From assembly GCF_963678635.1 (NCBI RefSeq), contig NC_087067.1, positions 45,017,629 to 45,081,628 on the forward strand: 64,000 bases of DNA, read 5' to 3'. Made by a program: the position numbers and the translations under genes. Positions 52,371 to 63,200 of this stretch are shown here, in pieces (position 1 is the first letter of the stretch; every line of letters begins with the position of its first letter). The notes below the pieces were generated by a model. The model saw only the letters and a list, made by a program, of their open reading frames with translations, searched no databases and had not been told where the DNA came from. This stretch comes from Symsagittifera roscoffensis (Eukaryota > Xenacoelomorpha > Acoela > Convolutidae).

Positions 52371-52564
52371 TCCCTATGTGTAATTTCTATGCTTCGGTGA
52401 TTGCTTTCTCCCGGGGCTTCCAGCAGAGGCTCCAGTTCCATCATTTTCTCGAGCATCATATCATTTTCCTCCGGCGCTGGGACACTACTCATCAGCTTCC
52501 CGATGGCATTCTGTTTCTCAAAATCACTCATGTTCTCGTCTCCTAAGCTCAAAAGTTCTTCTCC

Positions 52565-53185
52565 CTAGATTTCACTCAAGTCATCTCTTTGTGCCCTTGG
52601 CACCGTTCGCAGGATCTTCCTCAACAGTCTGTGTGAATGATGCGACATTCGAGCCAGCCGTACGCACTTGGGTACCGAGAAGGCCTTATCCACTAGTATC
52701 CTCTGGCTGGATACCTCCACCTTTGCCATGTGCAATGGATAATGGCTCCCACATACGTTGGCCATTACTGATCCCACCAAGGACTTCGCATTCACAGGCA
52801 GTCCATAAGCTTCGCTGACTGGAAATCCCATCTACGCCTCTATACCAATTTTCCATCCTCTGATATGTTTCTGGGTGGTTTGCAACGCCCCTGGCCATGA
52901 CTCCACGCTCAGCGCCGTTACCAAATGGTGTTCAGACTCCAGCATCTCCAGTGATTGCAGACTACACATTCTAGAGAAAAACCCCAGCGCCGTTGCTATG
53001 TTCACTGTGGTGTTCGTATGGCACTCAGCCATTATCTGCACCTCGCTCTTCTCTCTTTCTGATTTATCACCAAACCAAGTGACTAGGTCTTCTCCCTGAA
53101 AAAATTGTATTCTGACAAATGATCGTCCATCACAGGTGTGCCCTCCGCCTCCACACGTCAAGTCAAGACAGCTACCAGGTTCCAA
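52565..53185 (-). pseudogene. Element 2 ORF3 segment missing from element 1
   Basis: Two frames (53185-52832 and 52831-52565) lie between blocks that are adjacent in element 1. The first contains a Cys/Gly/His-rich start (LTCGGGGHTCDG) and an Asp/Glu-rich helix; the second is His/Arg-rich (RMSHHSHRLLRKIL). No family recognised. They probably belong to the ancestral ORF3 and were lost from element 1 by deletion at 47282-47297. Confidence 0.45.
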
Positions 53186-53224
53186 CTTCTTTACTGATCC
53201 CAGCTTACTCGTTGCTCCGCCCGA

Positions 53225-53758
53225 CTATTTACTCTGTGGTAGGGTCAATTTGTGTATCACGTCCAACGTTCCCAGATCCTCATCTTTTGTTGGTGTCAGC
53301 CTCACTCGTTCTGTGACTTCTTCAATCAAGCTCGCATGGGGATGGGGACACCAGGAAGGTCTCAGCAATTTCCAAATCGTACCCAAATTCGTAGTCATCA
53401 TGCCATTTCCATTCCCCATTCTCAATTCTACTCTCTTGCTCGAGCGCGGCACACTTATCACCTTTGGCGTCGCCTCAAGTAGCAGGCCCAGGCTTGGTCT
53501 CTCCCTTTCCATTGGATCGATTACAATTATCTTCTCTTTCCAAAATTTCAAGAGCTCCGCCACCTCATGATTCCTGTAAGCGCTCGCGGGTTCTGAATTC
53601 AAGAAAGGATTGTACGCTATTCCCATCACTCCAGACACGTATTGATACTCTCCCTTTTTATTGGGTCTCGCGTAACCCTCAGCCAAGTTTAAGTTGCGAT
53701 GCACATCATGCCCCTCTTCAAATTTCTTGTTGTGAAATCTTCGTATCAAGTTTTCCAT
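53225..53758 (-). pseudogene. Element 2 ORF3 C-terminal region II
   Basis: 177 codons with YVSGVMGIAYNPFLNSEPAS, SLGLLLEATPKVISVPRSSK and LLRPSWCPHPHASLIEEVTE. It aligns with element 1 at about 46825-47160, across the place where element 1 has TAG (46968). This is direct evidence that the two were one frame. Confidence 0.65.
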
Positions 53759-54776
53759 GATTCTCTAGGGATTGCCTCGAGTCATCCTCCTTCTCGATTC
53801 CCGTACTCTGGTACATGTTCAGTATGACGGTGGAGATTCTTCTCTCCATGGTTTTGCTCCCCATGGCCTTCTGATGACAACCTTGGACGGTGCTATTGGT
53901 CATTACGGACATTATCCACCTCAAGAAACAAGTAGCATCTTTCCTTCTCGCCAGGCTCAGACCGGAGTTGTCCCTCGTGACGTGTTGTACCAGCACCTGA
54001 TAGACTTCCAGGTTTTTATTGCCCAACTTCAATTTGTCACATGAAGTCAAGACCTCCAACTCTATTCCCACTAGGCTCCACGCGAACATCAGTTGTCCCG
54101 CGGTTCTGACGAAGGGATTCGCCATCAGAGGCAATGCTGATGAAGGTGTTCTCATCGCCTCCTCAAAATAATCCCGCAACAGGCTCTGCCAAGTTCGCTT
54201 TAGCTGACCTCCCAATTCCAACTTGTTGACTTCAGCTTTCTGTTGAGTAGCCCAATTGCGACGCTTGCGGGACACCCCTTGATCAAGCTTCTTCAGACAG
54301 TCCTCCAATTCCTTCACCGTCTCTAGGGCCACCCACCAAGGTCGAGCCGTATTCCTTGTCGCTTTCTTCTCAAGAGGGTCGTTGGCCACTTGTTTTCCTC
54401 TAGCTTGATGCCCGCTCGAGATCCATTCTCTGCCCACATCCACTTCCCAGGTCTGTCCATTCGTCGAACCCTTTTTCGAGCCTGTCTTCTGAGGTTTGAA
54501 GTCTTCTTCCGTTACCAGACTTGTCGAGACCTCTATCTCTTTCACTATTTCGGCTAGCTTCCTTGGTTCGGAGCTACCCTTGTAGGCTACCGTCTTCCAC
54601 CGCGCAAAGATCATGGGGGCAGTCTCCCTCAAGTTCTTCTCCGAGACAGCATCCACCGACGGGCTGCTCAACTCCTCCATCTCCCGCTTCCTCTTTCGAG
54701 ACTTCATACCTTTGCTTGGGGGTGTCGTCACTATCATCACAGATTCGATCTCTCTTTCCCGGTCCGACCCTTCCAA
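53718..54776 (-). pseudogene. Element 2 ORF3 C-terminal region I
   Basis: 352 codons. Basic N-terminal linker (KSRKRKREMEEL), then LLRDYFEEAMRTPSSALPLM and LARRKDATCFLRWIMSVM, matching 46280-46560 of element 1. Overlaps the next frame by about 40 nt, indicating a frameshift. Confidence 0.6.
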
Positions 54777-54835
54777 CTCTTGCCTCCCCCTGCTCGAGCC
54801 TCAAGGATATTAGTACTCTTAATCATATTACTAGT

Positions 54836-55468
54836 CTAAATCTTATCCTCCCCTTTAACTTTATTTATTTTATCATCAGTCTTTTTCTTCAGAGTAGAGC
54901 CGTCTTTACATTCATCATCTTTGATTTTCTGTCGCGTCTCCATCAACTTGACCGTCCTGGTCAGCAACTCCTTTCTTGCTTTTTCATCCAGTTCGGTGGC
55001 CATCAACACCGGTTCCCCAAAATTGACCACCGTGTTCCACAGTTCTTCCTTGAAGTTATCTAGCGTGGTCTCGCTCTTCGCCTCATGATTGAATTCACTC
55101 AAGAAACCCCGCCAAGCCTTCTCATCAAGAGTCCCCAGAAACATATCCTTGTTACCCTCAAATGTGTTCTTTTGCCTCTCTTCAGCACTCAAGAGTATCA
55201 TCCCCATGTTGGAAGTCTCACTTGTCAGTGGTAGTTTCAGGTTCTTACGAGGTGATGATGTCAGAGGTGGCGTGGCGGTGTCCGCCCAATCGTCTCCGCT
55301 CAGGTCCTGCAGTAGCTTCTGGGCGGTGAATTCCACCTCAGCTGGTTTCGGTTCCGGTGTATTCCCTACTTCCATCTCCTCTCCGGCTTCACTGAGAGTT
55401 TCGTCCATGCTCTCTTCTCCCGACTCGGCTTGCCTCTTCTCAAGTATCTTCCTGAATCGGTCTTCCAC
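54836..55468 (-). pseudogene. Element 2 ORF3 variable acidic linker
   Basis: 210 codons, Glu/Lys/Asp/Ser-rich, no counterpart alignable in element 1, where a similarly acidic but unrelated linker sits. Includes AEVEFTAQKLLQDLSGDDW and a helical, charged C-terminal third. Confidence 0.5.
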
Positions 55469-55477
55469 GGGGCCACT

Positions 55478-56272
55478 TCACTTGTCCCCAGGAGTGCCCA
55501 CTGACAGGGGCGAGGGCGTCGCGGGATCTTGCTTCTTATATTCCGTCAGAGCCACATATAACGAGCCTGCCGCATCCAGCTCTCTCCCTTCTTGCCTCAT
55601 TTCCACCTGTTCCAATCCGTAAGGCGCCCGATACTTCCTCGTGGCGAATTTCATCTCGTCCTTCAGCGCGATGTGTCCCTCTTCTACGATCATCCTGCCA
55701 TCATCCCATATCGGTAATTCATTCTCCAGGCTCGCCCGATCAAGCGTTCTCAAGATCTCCCGCACCTCGAATTTTGGAGGCATTGAGCCTCTCATTTTCT
55801 TTGCTGGAGTCGTCCATGAATTTATCTTGATATTGCAGGTGTGGAAATAGACCGCCGCCATACATCCACTGAACAAGGGGTCCCAGCCATCGGTGAACTC
55901 CACTTGCTGTCTCTCTACCATAGCTCTCGCGAACAGGGATGGGACTACCAGGGGGCTATTCATCCCCAGGGTCATTCTCCTGACTGTTGGAACTTCAGGA
56001 ATGGTCGCGGGCAAGATCTCCTTCTCTAGTGTCGCCTCCAGCTCCTTTTTCACTAACTGGAAGCTCTTTTTCCACGCGGGGATTCTCAGGATCTCTTGTC
56101 CGTTCGCCGTCAGGGGATTCAGGCTCCAAAACTTGGGATACGTCTCAATGGGGCCTTCACGTTTCCCCCCCCCCATCCTGCACTGCAGTTGTCCCCAGAA
56201 ATTAAACACCACCAACTCTGGATCTTTCGCCTTCCCGAAAAAAACTGTATTACTCATCCGTGCCCTGAGCAC
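55478..56272 (-). pseudogene. Element 2 ORF3 central region, C-terminal half
   Basis: 264 codons. Blocks such as FPKF/YPKFWSLNPLTANG, IPEVPTVRRMTLGMNSPLVV and GRMIVEEGHIALKDE are collinear with FPKLSNLRPYDKTNG and IPEFPLIRRMLLGAVSVVQT of element 1 (44305-44510). Confidence 0.6.
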
Positions 56273-56545
56273 CTCTTGTTAACACCAGTTCAGCGCCGTC
56301 CCATCCAACACGCTTATTAAGCTCACATGCACTACTGAATGGCGGTATGCAGCCACTAGAGGGTCCGGAAAGGCGTATGTCACCGCTGGTCCTTAAATGC
56401 AAGTCACAACTTCCTCTAGTCCCCTGATCCCTCCCACTGGGTCAGACCTCATTGCCAGGCTAAGATCAGTCAGCAGAGGGATACCACCATTCGCCTCCCT
56501 CCATTCCTCTCGCGTCTTCGGGTTCTTCTTCTCACCGGTCATGTG

Positions 56546-57800
56546 TCAGTTTTGCATCAGAAGATACTCCACCAGCAACGTCTTCAGTCCCGCCGCGCAC
56601 TTGTACGAGTAAGTGTCTATACTCGAGTGGGTCTTTACCATCGACAGGGGTTCCCCATACTTCATCAACCGATGAAATGACACCAACTCGCCATGAGTCA
56701 GGAGCACCAGTGTCAGATACCCATCAACCCGAAGTGTCTCTACATCCCGACTGAACATATATGCTGGACCATGTTAAACAGGTACCTCGGGTAAACTAAG
56801 TATAGGGTTAGCAAAACGTTTATGGGCATGCTCAACAGTTCTTGTACAAAGGCCCCAAAAATGGTCTCTTTCGCACAAAACACTCCAGCCATGTATTTCT
56901 TCTCCCAACAAGGACTCAAGAACTTCAGGATCTCATGATCTTTCCTCGTCCTCATCTCAACTTTTGCATGTTCCCTCCAGAATCCTCCAATGGTGACTTC
57001 GTTCGCTGCCGTGACGAACCTAGCCACGTTCATCTCCCTGCTCTCGGCTACCTCCAATTGTTCCTCAAGAAACTCCCAGATCTGTTTCACGAGAGGTGGG
57101 GCACTCTCCCTTGTCTTGTCAGTAGCATTCTCGAGTCTTGGCGTTAGAAACGGCCACCTGCCTCTCTCTTGTGTTAGTCGATACACCATCGACGCCAGTT
57201 GTATTTCAGTCGCAGCCACATTCTTCCTTTCGCTGCTTGATCCCCTTGATTTGCTCGTGGAACTCGTGATGGTCACGTCCATGCCTCGGAACCATAAGCT
57301 ATGAACTTCAGCTGCCTGGCGAGATTCGAGATCTCAAGTAAGAGGACCTCATCCAGTACAATGAGTATGTCTGCCAATTCATGAAATCCCCTCAATGCAT
57401 GGGACACGTCCGCCCACGCCGCCGCCAGTTCCGACCTCCGAAGCCTCAAGTTTGTGGGTTCCTGCTCTCGATTGGGAGCTGCCATCAGGATCCGCCATGC
57501 ATTCCCTTCGGCTATTAAAATCAAAATAGCATATACAAACTGCAGAGAAGGGGGCATGCTCGTGTATCCGGGGGACGTCGTGAATACCACTTTAGTCTTG
57601 GGTCCAAATCGCGAACTGACGTTTTCCTGTGACTCGTTCATTGCGGCAAACAACGTCCGGATAGCCTCCCATATTTTCTTTGGCGTAGGCTCATCCCCTT
57701 TCAGCTGCTCTAGAAGCCCAGCCGCATGCAGGTGATTGTTCATTCCCGCGAACAGCAGCAGCTCTGGTTCGCAGGGCATCTCTGACTTTATCGCCACCAC
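56546..57800 (-). pseudogene. Element 2 ORF3 central region, GxNN module
   Basis: Three overlapping frames (57800-57273, 57282-56740, 56758-56546). The first has LLLFAGMNNHLHAAGLLEQL, then VVFTTSPGYTSMPPSLQFVY, matching IVFAGINDHLHSRGFLSRL and VVFALSPGYAHLPDGLKFVY of element 1. The Asp of the GxND-like block is Asn here. The third frame has VDGYLTLVLLTHGELVS, matching LDGLLTLIAITHGNLGE. Confidence 0.6.
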
Positions 57801-58375
57801 CTGGTCAACATCTGGTTCAATTCTTCACCTGGCAGCGAGTATACTAGAGTTTCTGGCCAGAACAACTTGGGAGACGTTCCTTCGAAGTCCGATCCCGTCA
57901 CGATGATCACTCTTGCGGCTGCTGGATCCGCTCTGTCATACACTGCCAGTGTCTTGGCCAATGAAGCATTGCCACAGGGTTTGCCATATCTTGGGTAATC
58001 TGCCAATCTCGCACGCTCGTAAGCGGCGTCTGGCAACTCCATTTCTTTTGGATCCAGTAGCTTGTCCACCACCCTCAACTGCGCAGGAGTTGCCAATCTG
58101 ATTCTGGCGATGCTTGTTCTGTGCTTAGGGGGCTCCACTATGAGTTTCGGACTCCCCAGCAACTTGAGAGGTCTGTAATTTATCGGTCCCATGAATGATC
58201 TCATGGGAATTCCAGTCAGATCAGCCGTCTTCGTCGTTCTTGCTCTTGAGAAATGCGTTTCGTGGGCTTTTAGCCAGTCTACGCACTGATGCCGACTTAA
58301 ATCCTCGTGTGACACATGCTTGAGCCCCAGAACTTCTGCCAACTTCTGTCTGCACTCCAGATCCTCCAGGTCCAA
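57788..58375 (-). pseudogene. Element 2 ORF3 domain after SGNH hydrolase
   Basis: 195 codons with LTGIPMRSFMGPINYRPLKL, YPRYGKPCGNASLAKTLAVY and VIIVTGSDFEGTSPKLFWPE. It aligns across element 1 positions 42180-42570 and reads Tyr where element 1 has TAA 42477, then runs in phase into the GxNN module apart from a frameshift near 57795. Confidence 0.6.
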
Positions 58376-58423
58376 CTCCTTTACTTTCTCCCGATATCGC
58401 GCCCGGCTTGCCTCCGCTGCCTT

Positions 58424-59210
58424 CTACACTCTCTTATTCTCCACCACTACCACTGAGGACACCACTGAACTTTGGGGTGTTGATGACTCCGCTTCTTCAG
58501 TTTCCATTGGCGTGGAACCCGGTAGTCTAGTCCGGCTGCTTATCGAGCTGTCTCTTGAGTCGACTCCCGCTCCCAGGCGACTGGACAGGGGTCTTGTGGC
58601 AAGGAAAGGGGGATTCGGGGGTGGACCGAATGTGAATCGGGCCATCTCAAGTAGGTCTGCCTCCAACTCAATTATGTGCCTCTGAAAGACGGCGTTCAAC
58701 CACTCCACGCCCCTAGGCCTGTCGAAGTGGATTCCATCTGAGGATGCATCTTCTGGGAAGGACCGCTCCATCTGGTCGGCTACGTCCAACAATCTGACGG
58801 GGAGGACACTCCTTTGATGTATCTGCCTGATTATTTCGTTCAGGCTTCGCACTTTCTCGTTCATTTCCATCGCGTGCTGGTCGGCCATCATGTTGTAGGG
58901 GATGGTGCAAACTATGAGTATGGCGGGATCCATCTGAATACGCAACTCCTCCAGGATGCAGCTCATTTTATCATGTAGTCTCATGACTTTCCTTAATTCC
59001 CCTCCGGGACACATCATTGGTCCCCATCATTAGAGTCACTGTGTACATTTTTCCATCCCTACCATCTCGAGTGATGCAAACATCTGCGGCGTTGCGACTC
59101 CAGAGAAACTCAAGACTCCAGTCTGCCAATGCGACTGGATTCGGGTCAGCACCCGTACCAAGCTGTCCCCTACAATCAGGTGACTGCACCCTCCGGTATT
59201 CGTGGCTGTG
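58424..59210 (-). pseudogene. Element 2 SGNH/GDSL hydrolase
   Basis: Block I HLIVGDSLVRVL (about 59185-59150, in a different frame from its surroundings), block III TLMMGTNDVSRR (about 59010) and block V SSDGIHFDRPRGVEWLN (about 58730) are all present, so Ser, Asn and the Asp-His pair of an SGNH hydrolase are conserved in a second, diverged element. The reading frame is interrupted at least twice between block I and block V. A following linker is Arg/Ser/Thr-rich. Confidence 0.72.
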
Positions 59211-60381
59211 TGAAGTATTCAGCCCAATACAAGTCATGAAAACAATCCCTTCTCGCCCGCTGCGCCGCGGTCCAATCCATGCGGTTGTGCCTGTGGTATC
59301 TGCCCTCCGTGTTTTTCTTGTAGCTTGCGATCACCACGCTCCTGACCGGTTGCTCTCTCCAAGTCGGGGGTACCTCCGCTCTAGCTGGACTTTCACGACT
59401 TCTTAGCTGTAGCCTCTCATGTAACTCCTTAAGACGCGACCAGCTCCCGCTCACCTGACTGCTGCTCGGGGTTGAGCTCGGGGTGTATCCTGGCAGTGCC
59501 ACGTCCATCAATGAACCGTCTCCGAACCGCGCAGGGAGGATGCTGACTCGGTAGGTATCCATACTTCCAGCCCCTCGTTTATGTGTTCTTGAGCCGCGCG
59601 GTCCAAGTTGAATCGTCCCTTTGACCTGGGAGCCTCGTCCACCTCCATACGCGACTCCGGCCTTGAGCTTGCAACAGCTCGCTCCGTCGTCCTGGTTTCC
59701 TTCTCCTTTTGCTGGTCGAGCTCTCGTTGTCGTCGCTGAATCCTTTCAAGTTCCGACTTCAACTGCTCGCAATTCGCCGCGTTCTCTCGCACCCTCTGTT
59801 CTTGCTGGTGTTCTGCTTTCGACATATCAAGGTCACGACGCGCCTGGTCCCTCTCAGGGATCGCCTGGTCCCTCTCCAGGTTCGCCTGATTTCTCTCGAG
59901 CTTCGCGCTATCCCGGTCAAGATTCGCTTTGTTTTTCCCTCTGCGCCCTCTCAAGTTCCCTCGTCAAGTTGCTGAGGTGGGAATACATCTCTTCAGGTTG
60001 CTGGGCTCTCGTCATAGAAGGTGGCTTGCTCGTGGACTGGCTCGCGGATCTTGCTGACGGTCTGGTCGGCAATGGGAATTCCCCCGCGCCATACTCAGTG
60101 TTGTTGCTTAAGCCAGGATTCCTCGCCAAGTCGAATCCTCTCACCCCTCCATCCACATTTCAGGATAGCCACCTGGTCTGTTACTGATTGGATAGGCCTT
60201 CTGTGGTGTATCCGACAATCAAGACAGCTTCGGTTGCGGACTCCCTGCACTCACCTTGCTCCTCTAGTTGCAGGATGACGTTCAACATCACAGCCATCCT
60301 CTCGTCCACTTGGGTGTAGTCCAGGTCCCTCAAGCGTCTGTACAACTCATCGAGCGTAGGCATCTTTAGCGCCGCAGGCAT
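59176..60381 (-). pseudogene. Element 2 ORF3 N-terminal part, downstream copy
   Basis: Second copy of the same frames, including both stop codons after GLSNQ, so the stops predate the duplication. This copy leads directly into the SGNH hydrolase at 59190, so it is the one in the ancestral context. Confidence 0.6.
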
Positions 60382-60829
60382 GGATTTCTAAAATCGATCT
60401 GCCATTTTTACGATTTCTAGATTATCTCGTGCACCAACCAACTTGAGAATTACCTTACCAATTCGAGAATTACCTCACCAACTTGAGTACTTGAGAATTA
60501 TCTCTTCTGAATATTGATGATTGTGAACTTTGTTCAAAACCTTCTATTCTCTTTCCAATGAGTGTGTTTGAGTCGTCAACTTCGATTGAATCAAATCAAT
60601 CTGAAGGTAAAATCCACTTTTTTGACTAAGGTGACATGTTCCTAACCTAAAACCCCCCATTATTGTAGTTAAAACCTTATCCCTTCATTTGTTTTACTAA
60701 AATAATTCAATTGGAAGTTTTTTAAGAGCATGCAGATTCATTTAATGTTTTAGCACCGTCACTCTTTAAATTATAATTGTCATGCCAATCACGTTAAAAT
60801 CAGCACTCGTACCAAGCTGTCCCCTACAA

Positions 60830-62035
60830 TCAGGTGACTGCACCCTCCGGTATTCGTGGCTGTGTGAAGTATTCAGCCCAATACAAGTCATGAAAACAAT
60901 CCCTTCTCGCCCGCTGCGCCGCGGTCCAATCCATGCGGTTGTGCCTGTGGTATCTGCCCTCCGTGTTTTTCTTGTAGCTTGCGATCACCACGCTCCTGAC
61001 CGGTTGCTCTCTCCAAGTCGGGGGTACCTCCGCTCTAGCTGGACTTTCACGACTTCTTAGCTGTAGCCTCTCATGTAACTCCTTAAGACGCGACCAGCTC
61101 CCGCTCACCTGACTGCTGCTCGGGGTTGAGCTCGGGGTGTATCCTGGCAGTGCCACGTCCATCAATGAACCGTCTCCGAACCGCGCAGGGAGGATGCTGA
61201 CTCGGTAGGTATCCATACTTCCAGCCCCTCGTTTATGTGTTCTTGAGCCGCGCGGTCCAAGTTGAATCGTCCCTTTGACCTGGGAGCCTCGTCCACCTCC
61301 ATACGCGACTCCGGCCTTGAGCTTGCAACAGCTCGCTCCGTCGTCCTGGTTTCCTTCTCCTTTTGCTGGTCGAGCTCTCGTTGTCGTCGCTGAATCCTTT
61401 CAAGTTCCGACTTCAACTGCTCGCAATTCGCCGCGTTCTCTCGCACCCTCTGTTCTTGCTGGTGTTCTGCTTTCGACATATCAAGGTCACGACGCGCCTG
61501 GTCCCTCTCAGGGATCGCCTGGTCCCTCTCCAGGTTCGCCTGATTTCTCTCGAGCTTCGCGCTATCCCGGTCAAGATTCGCTTTGTTTTTCCCTCTGCGC
61601 CCTCTCAAGTTCCCTCGTCAAGTTGCTGAGGTGGGAATACATCTCTTCAGGTTGCTGGGCTCTCGTCATAGAAGGTGGCTTGCTCGTGGACTGGCTCGCG
61701 GATCTTGCTGACGGTCTGGTCGGCAATGGGAATTCCCCCGCGCCGTACTCAGTGTTGTTGCTTAAGCCAGGATTCCTCGCCAAGTCGAATCCTCTCACCC
61801 CTCCATCCACATTTCAGGATAGCCACCTGGTCTGTTACTGATTGGATAGGCCTTCTGTGGTGTATCCGACAATCAAGACAGCTTCGGTCGCGGACTCCCT
61901 GCACTCACCTTGCTCCTCTAGTAGCAGGATGACGTTCAACATCACAGCCATCCTCTCGTCCACTTGGGTGTAGTCCAGGTCCCTCAAGCGTCTGTACAAC
62001 TCATCGAGCGTAGGCATCTTTAGCGCCGCAGGCAT
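60830..62035 (-). pseudogene. Element 2 ORF3 N-terminal part, upstream copy
   Basis: ATG at 62035 or 62017 opens MPTLDELYRRLRDLDYTQ, equivalent to MDNFNLDELMDLAEAY of element 1. Stops after GLSNQ and again six codons later, then GFDLARNPGLSNNTEYGAGE, then a strongly charged coiled coil of repeated NLERDQA/IPERDQA-like units (61608-61480) and a linker reaching the GDSL motif at the duplication junction. The coiled-coil frame is offset from its neighbours. Confidence 0.6.
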
Positions 62036-62514
62036 GGATTTCTAAAATCGATCTGCCATTTTTACGATTTCTAGATTATCTCGTGCACCAACCAACTTGA
62101 GAATTACCTTACCAATTCGAGAATTACCTCACCAACTTGAGTACTTGAGAAATATCTCTTCTGAATATTGATGATTGTGAACTTTGTTCAAAACCTTCTA
62201 TTCTCTTTCCAATGAGTGTGTTTGAGTCGTCAACTTCGATTTAATCAAATCAATCTGAAGGTAAAATCCACTTTTTTGACTAAGGTGACATGTTCCTAAC
62301 CTAAAACCCCCCATTATTGTAGTTAAAACCTTATCCCTTCATTTGTTTTACTAAAATAATTCAATTGGAAGTTTTTTAAGAGCATGCAGATTCATTTAAT
62401 GTTTTAGCACCGTCACTCTTTAAATTATAATTGTCATGCCAGTCACGTTAAAATCCTTCTACCTGCTCCGAGATCCCCATGTACCCTTACTCAAGATCCA
62501 CATGTACCCCCAAC

Positions 62515-63147
62515 TCAAGGCCTCCGTGTCCACCCGTAGCTCAGGCGATACTCAAGTAGTATTTGCTTGTGTAGGTGTACCATTATCTCCGTTTCTGCGA
62601 AGACCACGTGTAGGATGGCATATAACTCCCTTGGGCTCAACTTGCCCCTGTTTGGGTCATAAACAGGCATCGAGACCTCCACTATCCCTCTTTCAATCAT
62701 GAAATCTCTCAGTCTCGTTAGTGCTAACATCACGTGCTCAGGATCTATCGTATTCCTCTCATTGAACCTCGTCACTAGAAAGCATAGGTATTTGCCCGGG
62801 ACTTGTGCCACTGATGGGGGAAGCGCAGCCCTTCCTCCCAGCCCCGGTCTTTGTCTGAATAGAAACTCCACGTTCTGGTATTCTCTTTTGAAGTCGGCTT
62901 CTAGTCTTGATCTGAAGCTCTTGTCCGCTGTTATACAAATTGCGCTGGTCCTGTCTGACAGGATGAAGTCGCTGTCCGTTATCATGATGTTCTCTGAGTA
63001 TTCATTCGGAATTTTGAATTTTGTCTTGAAGTTCCTTCCTATGGTAGGCTCAGCCTCCTCCTCGCCCAGTTCCAGCTCACTTGTTTCCCTCACTTCCTTG
63101 AGCTTTTTTATCATCAAATTTTTGGTGTGGGTAAGTCCTACCCCCAC
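62515..63147 (-). CDS. Element 2 macrodomain protein, open frame
   Basis: About 210 codons, uninterrupted. The frame is open from GTG 63147; the first ATG is about 63114 (MIKKLKEVRETSELEL). Order as in TARG1-type macrodomains: NIMITDSDFILSDRTSAICI strand, ADFKREYQNVEFLF helix, PGKYLCFLVTR strand, RLRDFMIERGIVEVSMPVYD strand-loop, ELYAILHVVFAETEIMVHLH. Arg replaces the TARG1 catalytic Lys and the Gly-rich/Asp catalytic loop is YDPNRGKL, identical in element 1 apart from one residue. The unusual but conserved YDPNRG loop suggests its own binding role. Position between pol and ORF3, directly after the conserved hairpin. Confidence 0.72.
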   Translation of the reverse strand: MGVGLTHTKNLMIKKLKEVRETSELELGEEEAEPTIGRNFKTKFKIPNEYSENIMITDSDFILSDRTSAICITADKSFRSRLEADFKREYQNVEFLFRQRPGLGGRAALPPSVAQVPGKYLCFLVTRFNERNTIDPEHVMLALTRLRDFMIERGIVEVSMPVYDPNRGKLSPRELYAILHVVFAETEIMVHLHKQILLEYRLSYGWTRRP

Positions 63148-63167
63148 TCTCCGGACAAAAAATATTT

Positions 63168-63185
63168 ATCGACGTCTCCGTCGAT
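63168..63185 (-). promoter_or_regulatory. Conserved hairpin of element 2
   Basis: On the minus strand ATCGACG, loop GAGA, CGTCGAT. Same stem and position as 38865-38882, with a different but still GNRA-type loop. Confidence 0.6.
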
Positions 63186-63200
63186 AATGCTGGGTCTAAA

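Larger units (their letters stand above)
59148..62455 (-). repeat. 1654-bp tandem duplication in element 2
   Basis: 59148-60801 and 60802-62455 are the same sequence at an offset of exactly 1654 bp with fewer than ten differences that I noticed (for example 59153, 60094, 60229, 62158). The junction lies within the coding sequence of the GDSL motif and the other end in the AT-rich spacer upstream of ORF3, so ORF3's N-terminal part is duplicated together with its leader. Confidence 0.95.

Noticed and set aside
59621..61841. 188-aa plus-strand Ser/Pro/Leu-rich frames occurring twice
   Set aside because: Shadow of the coiled-coil coding strand of element 2 ORF3, duplicated with the 1654-bp unit. 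Composition is typical of the reverse complement of Glu/Arg-rich coding DNA.
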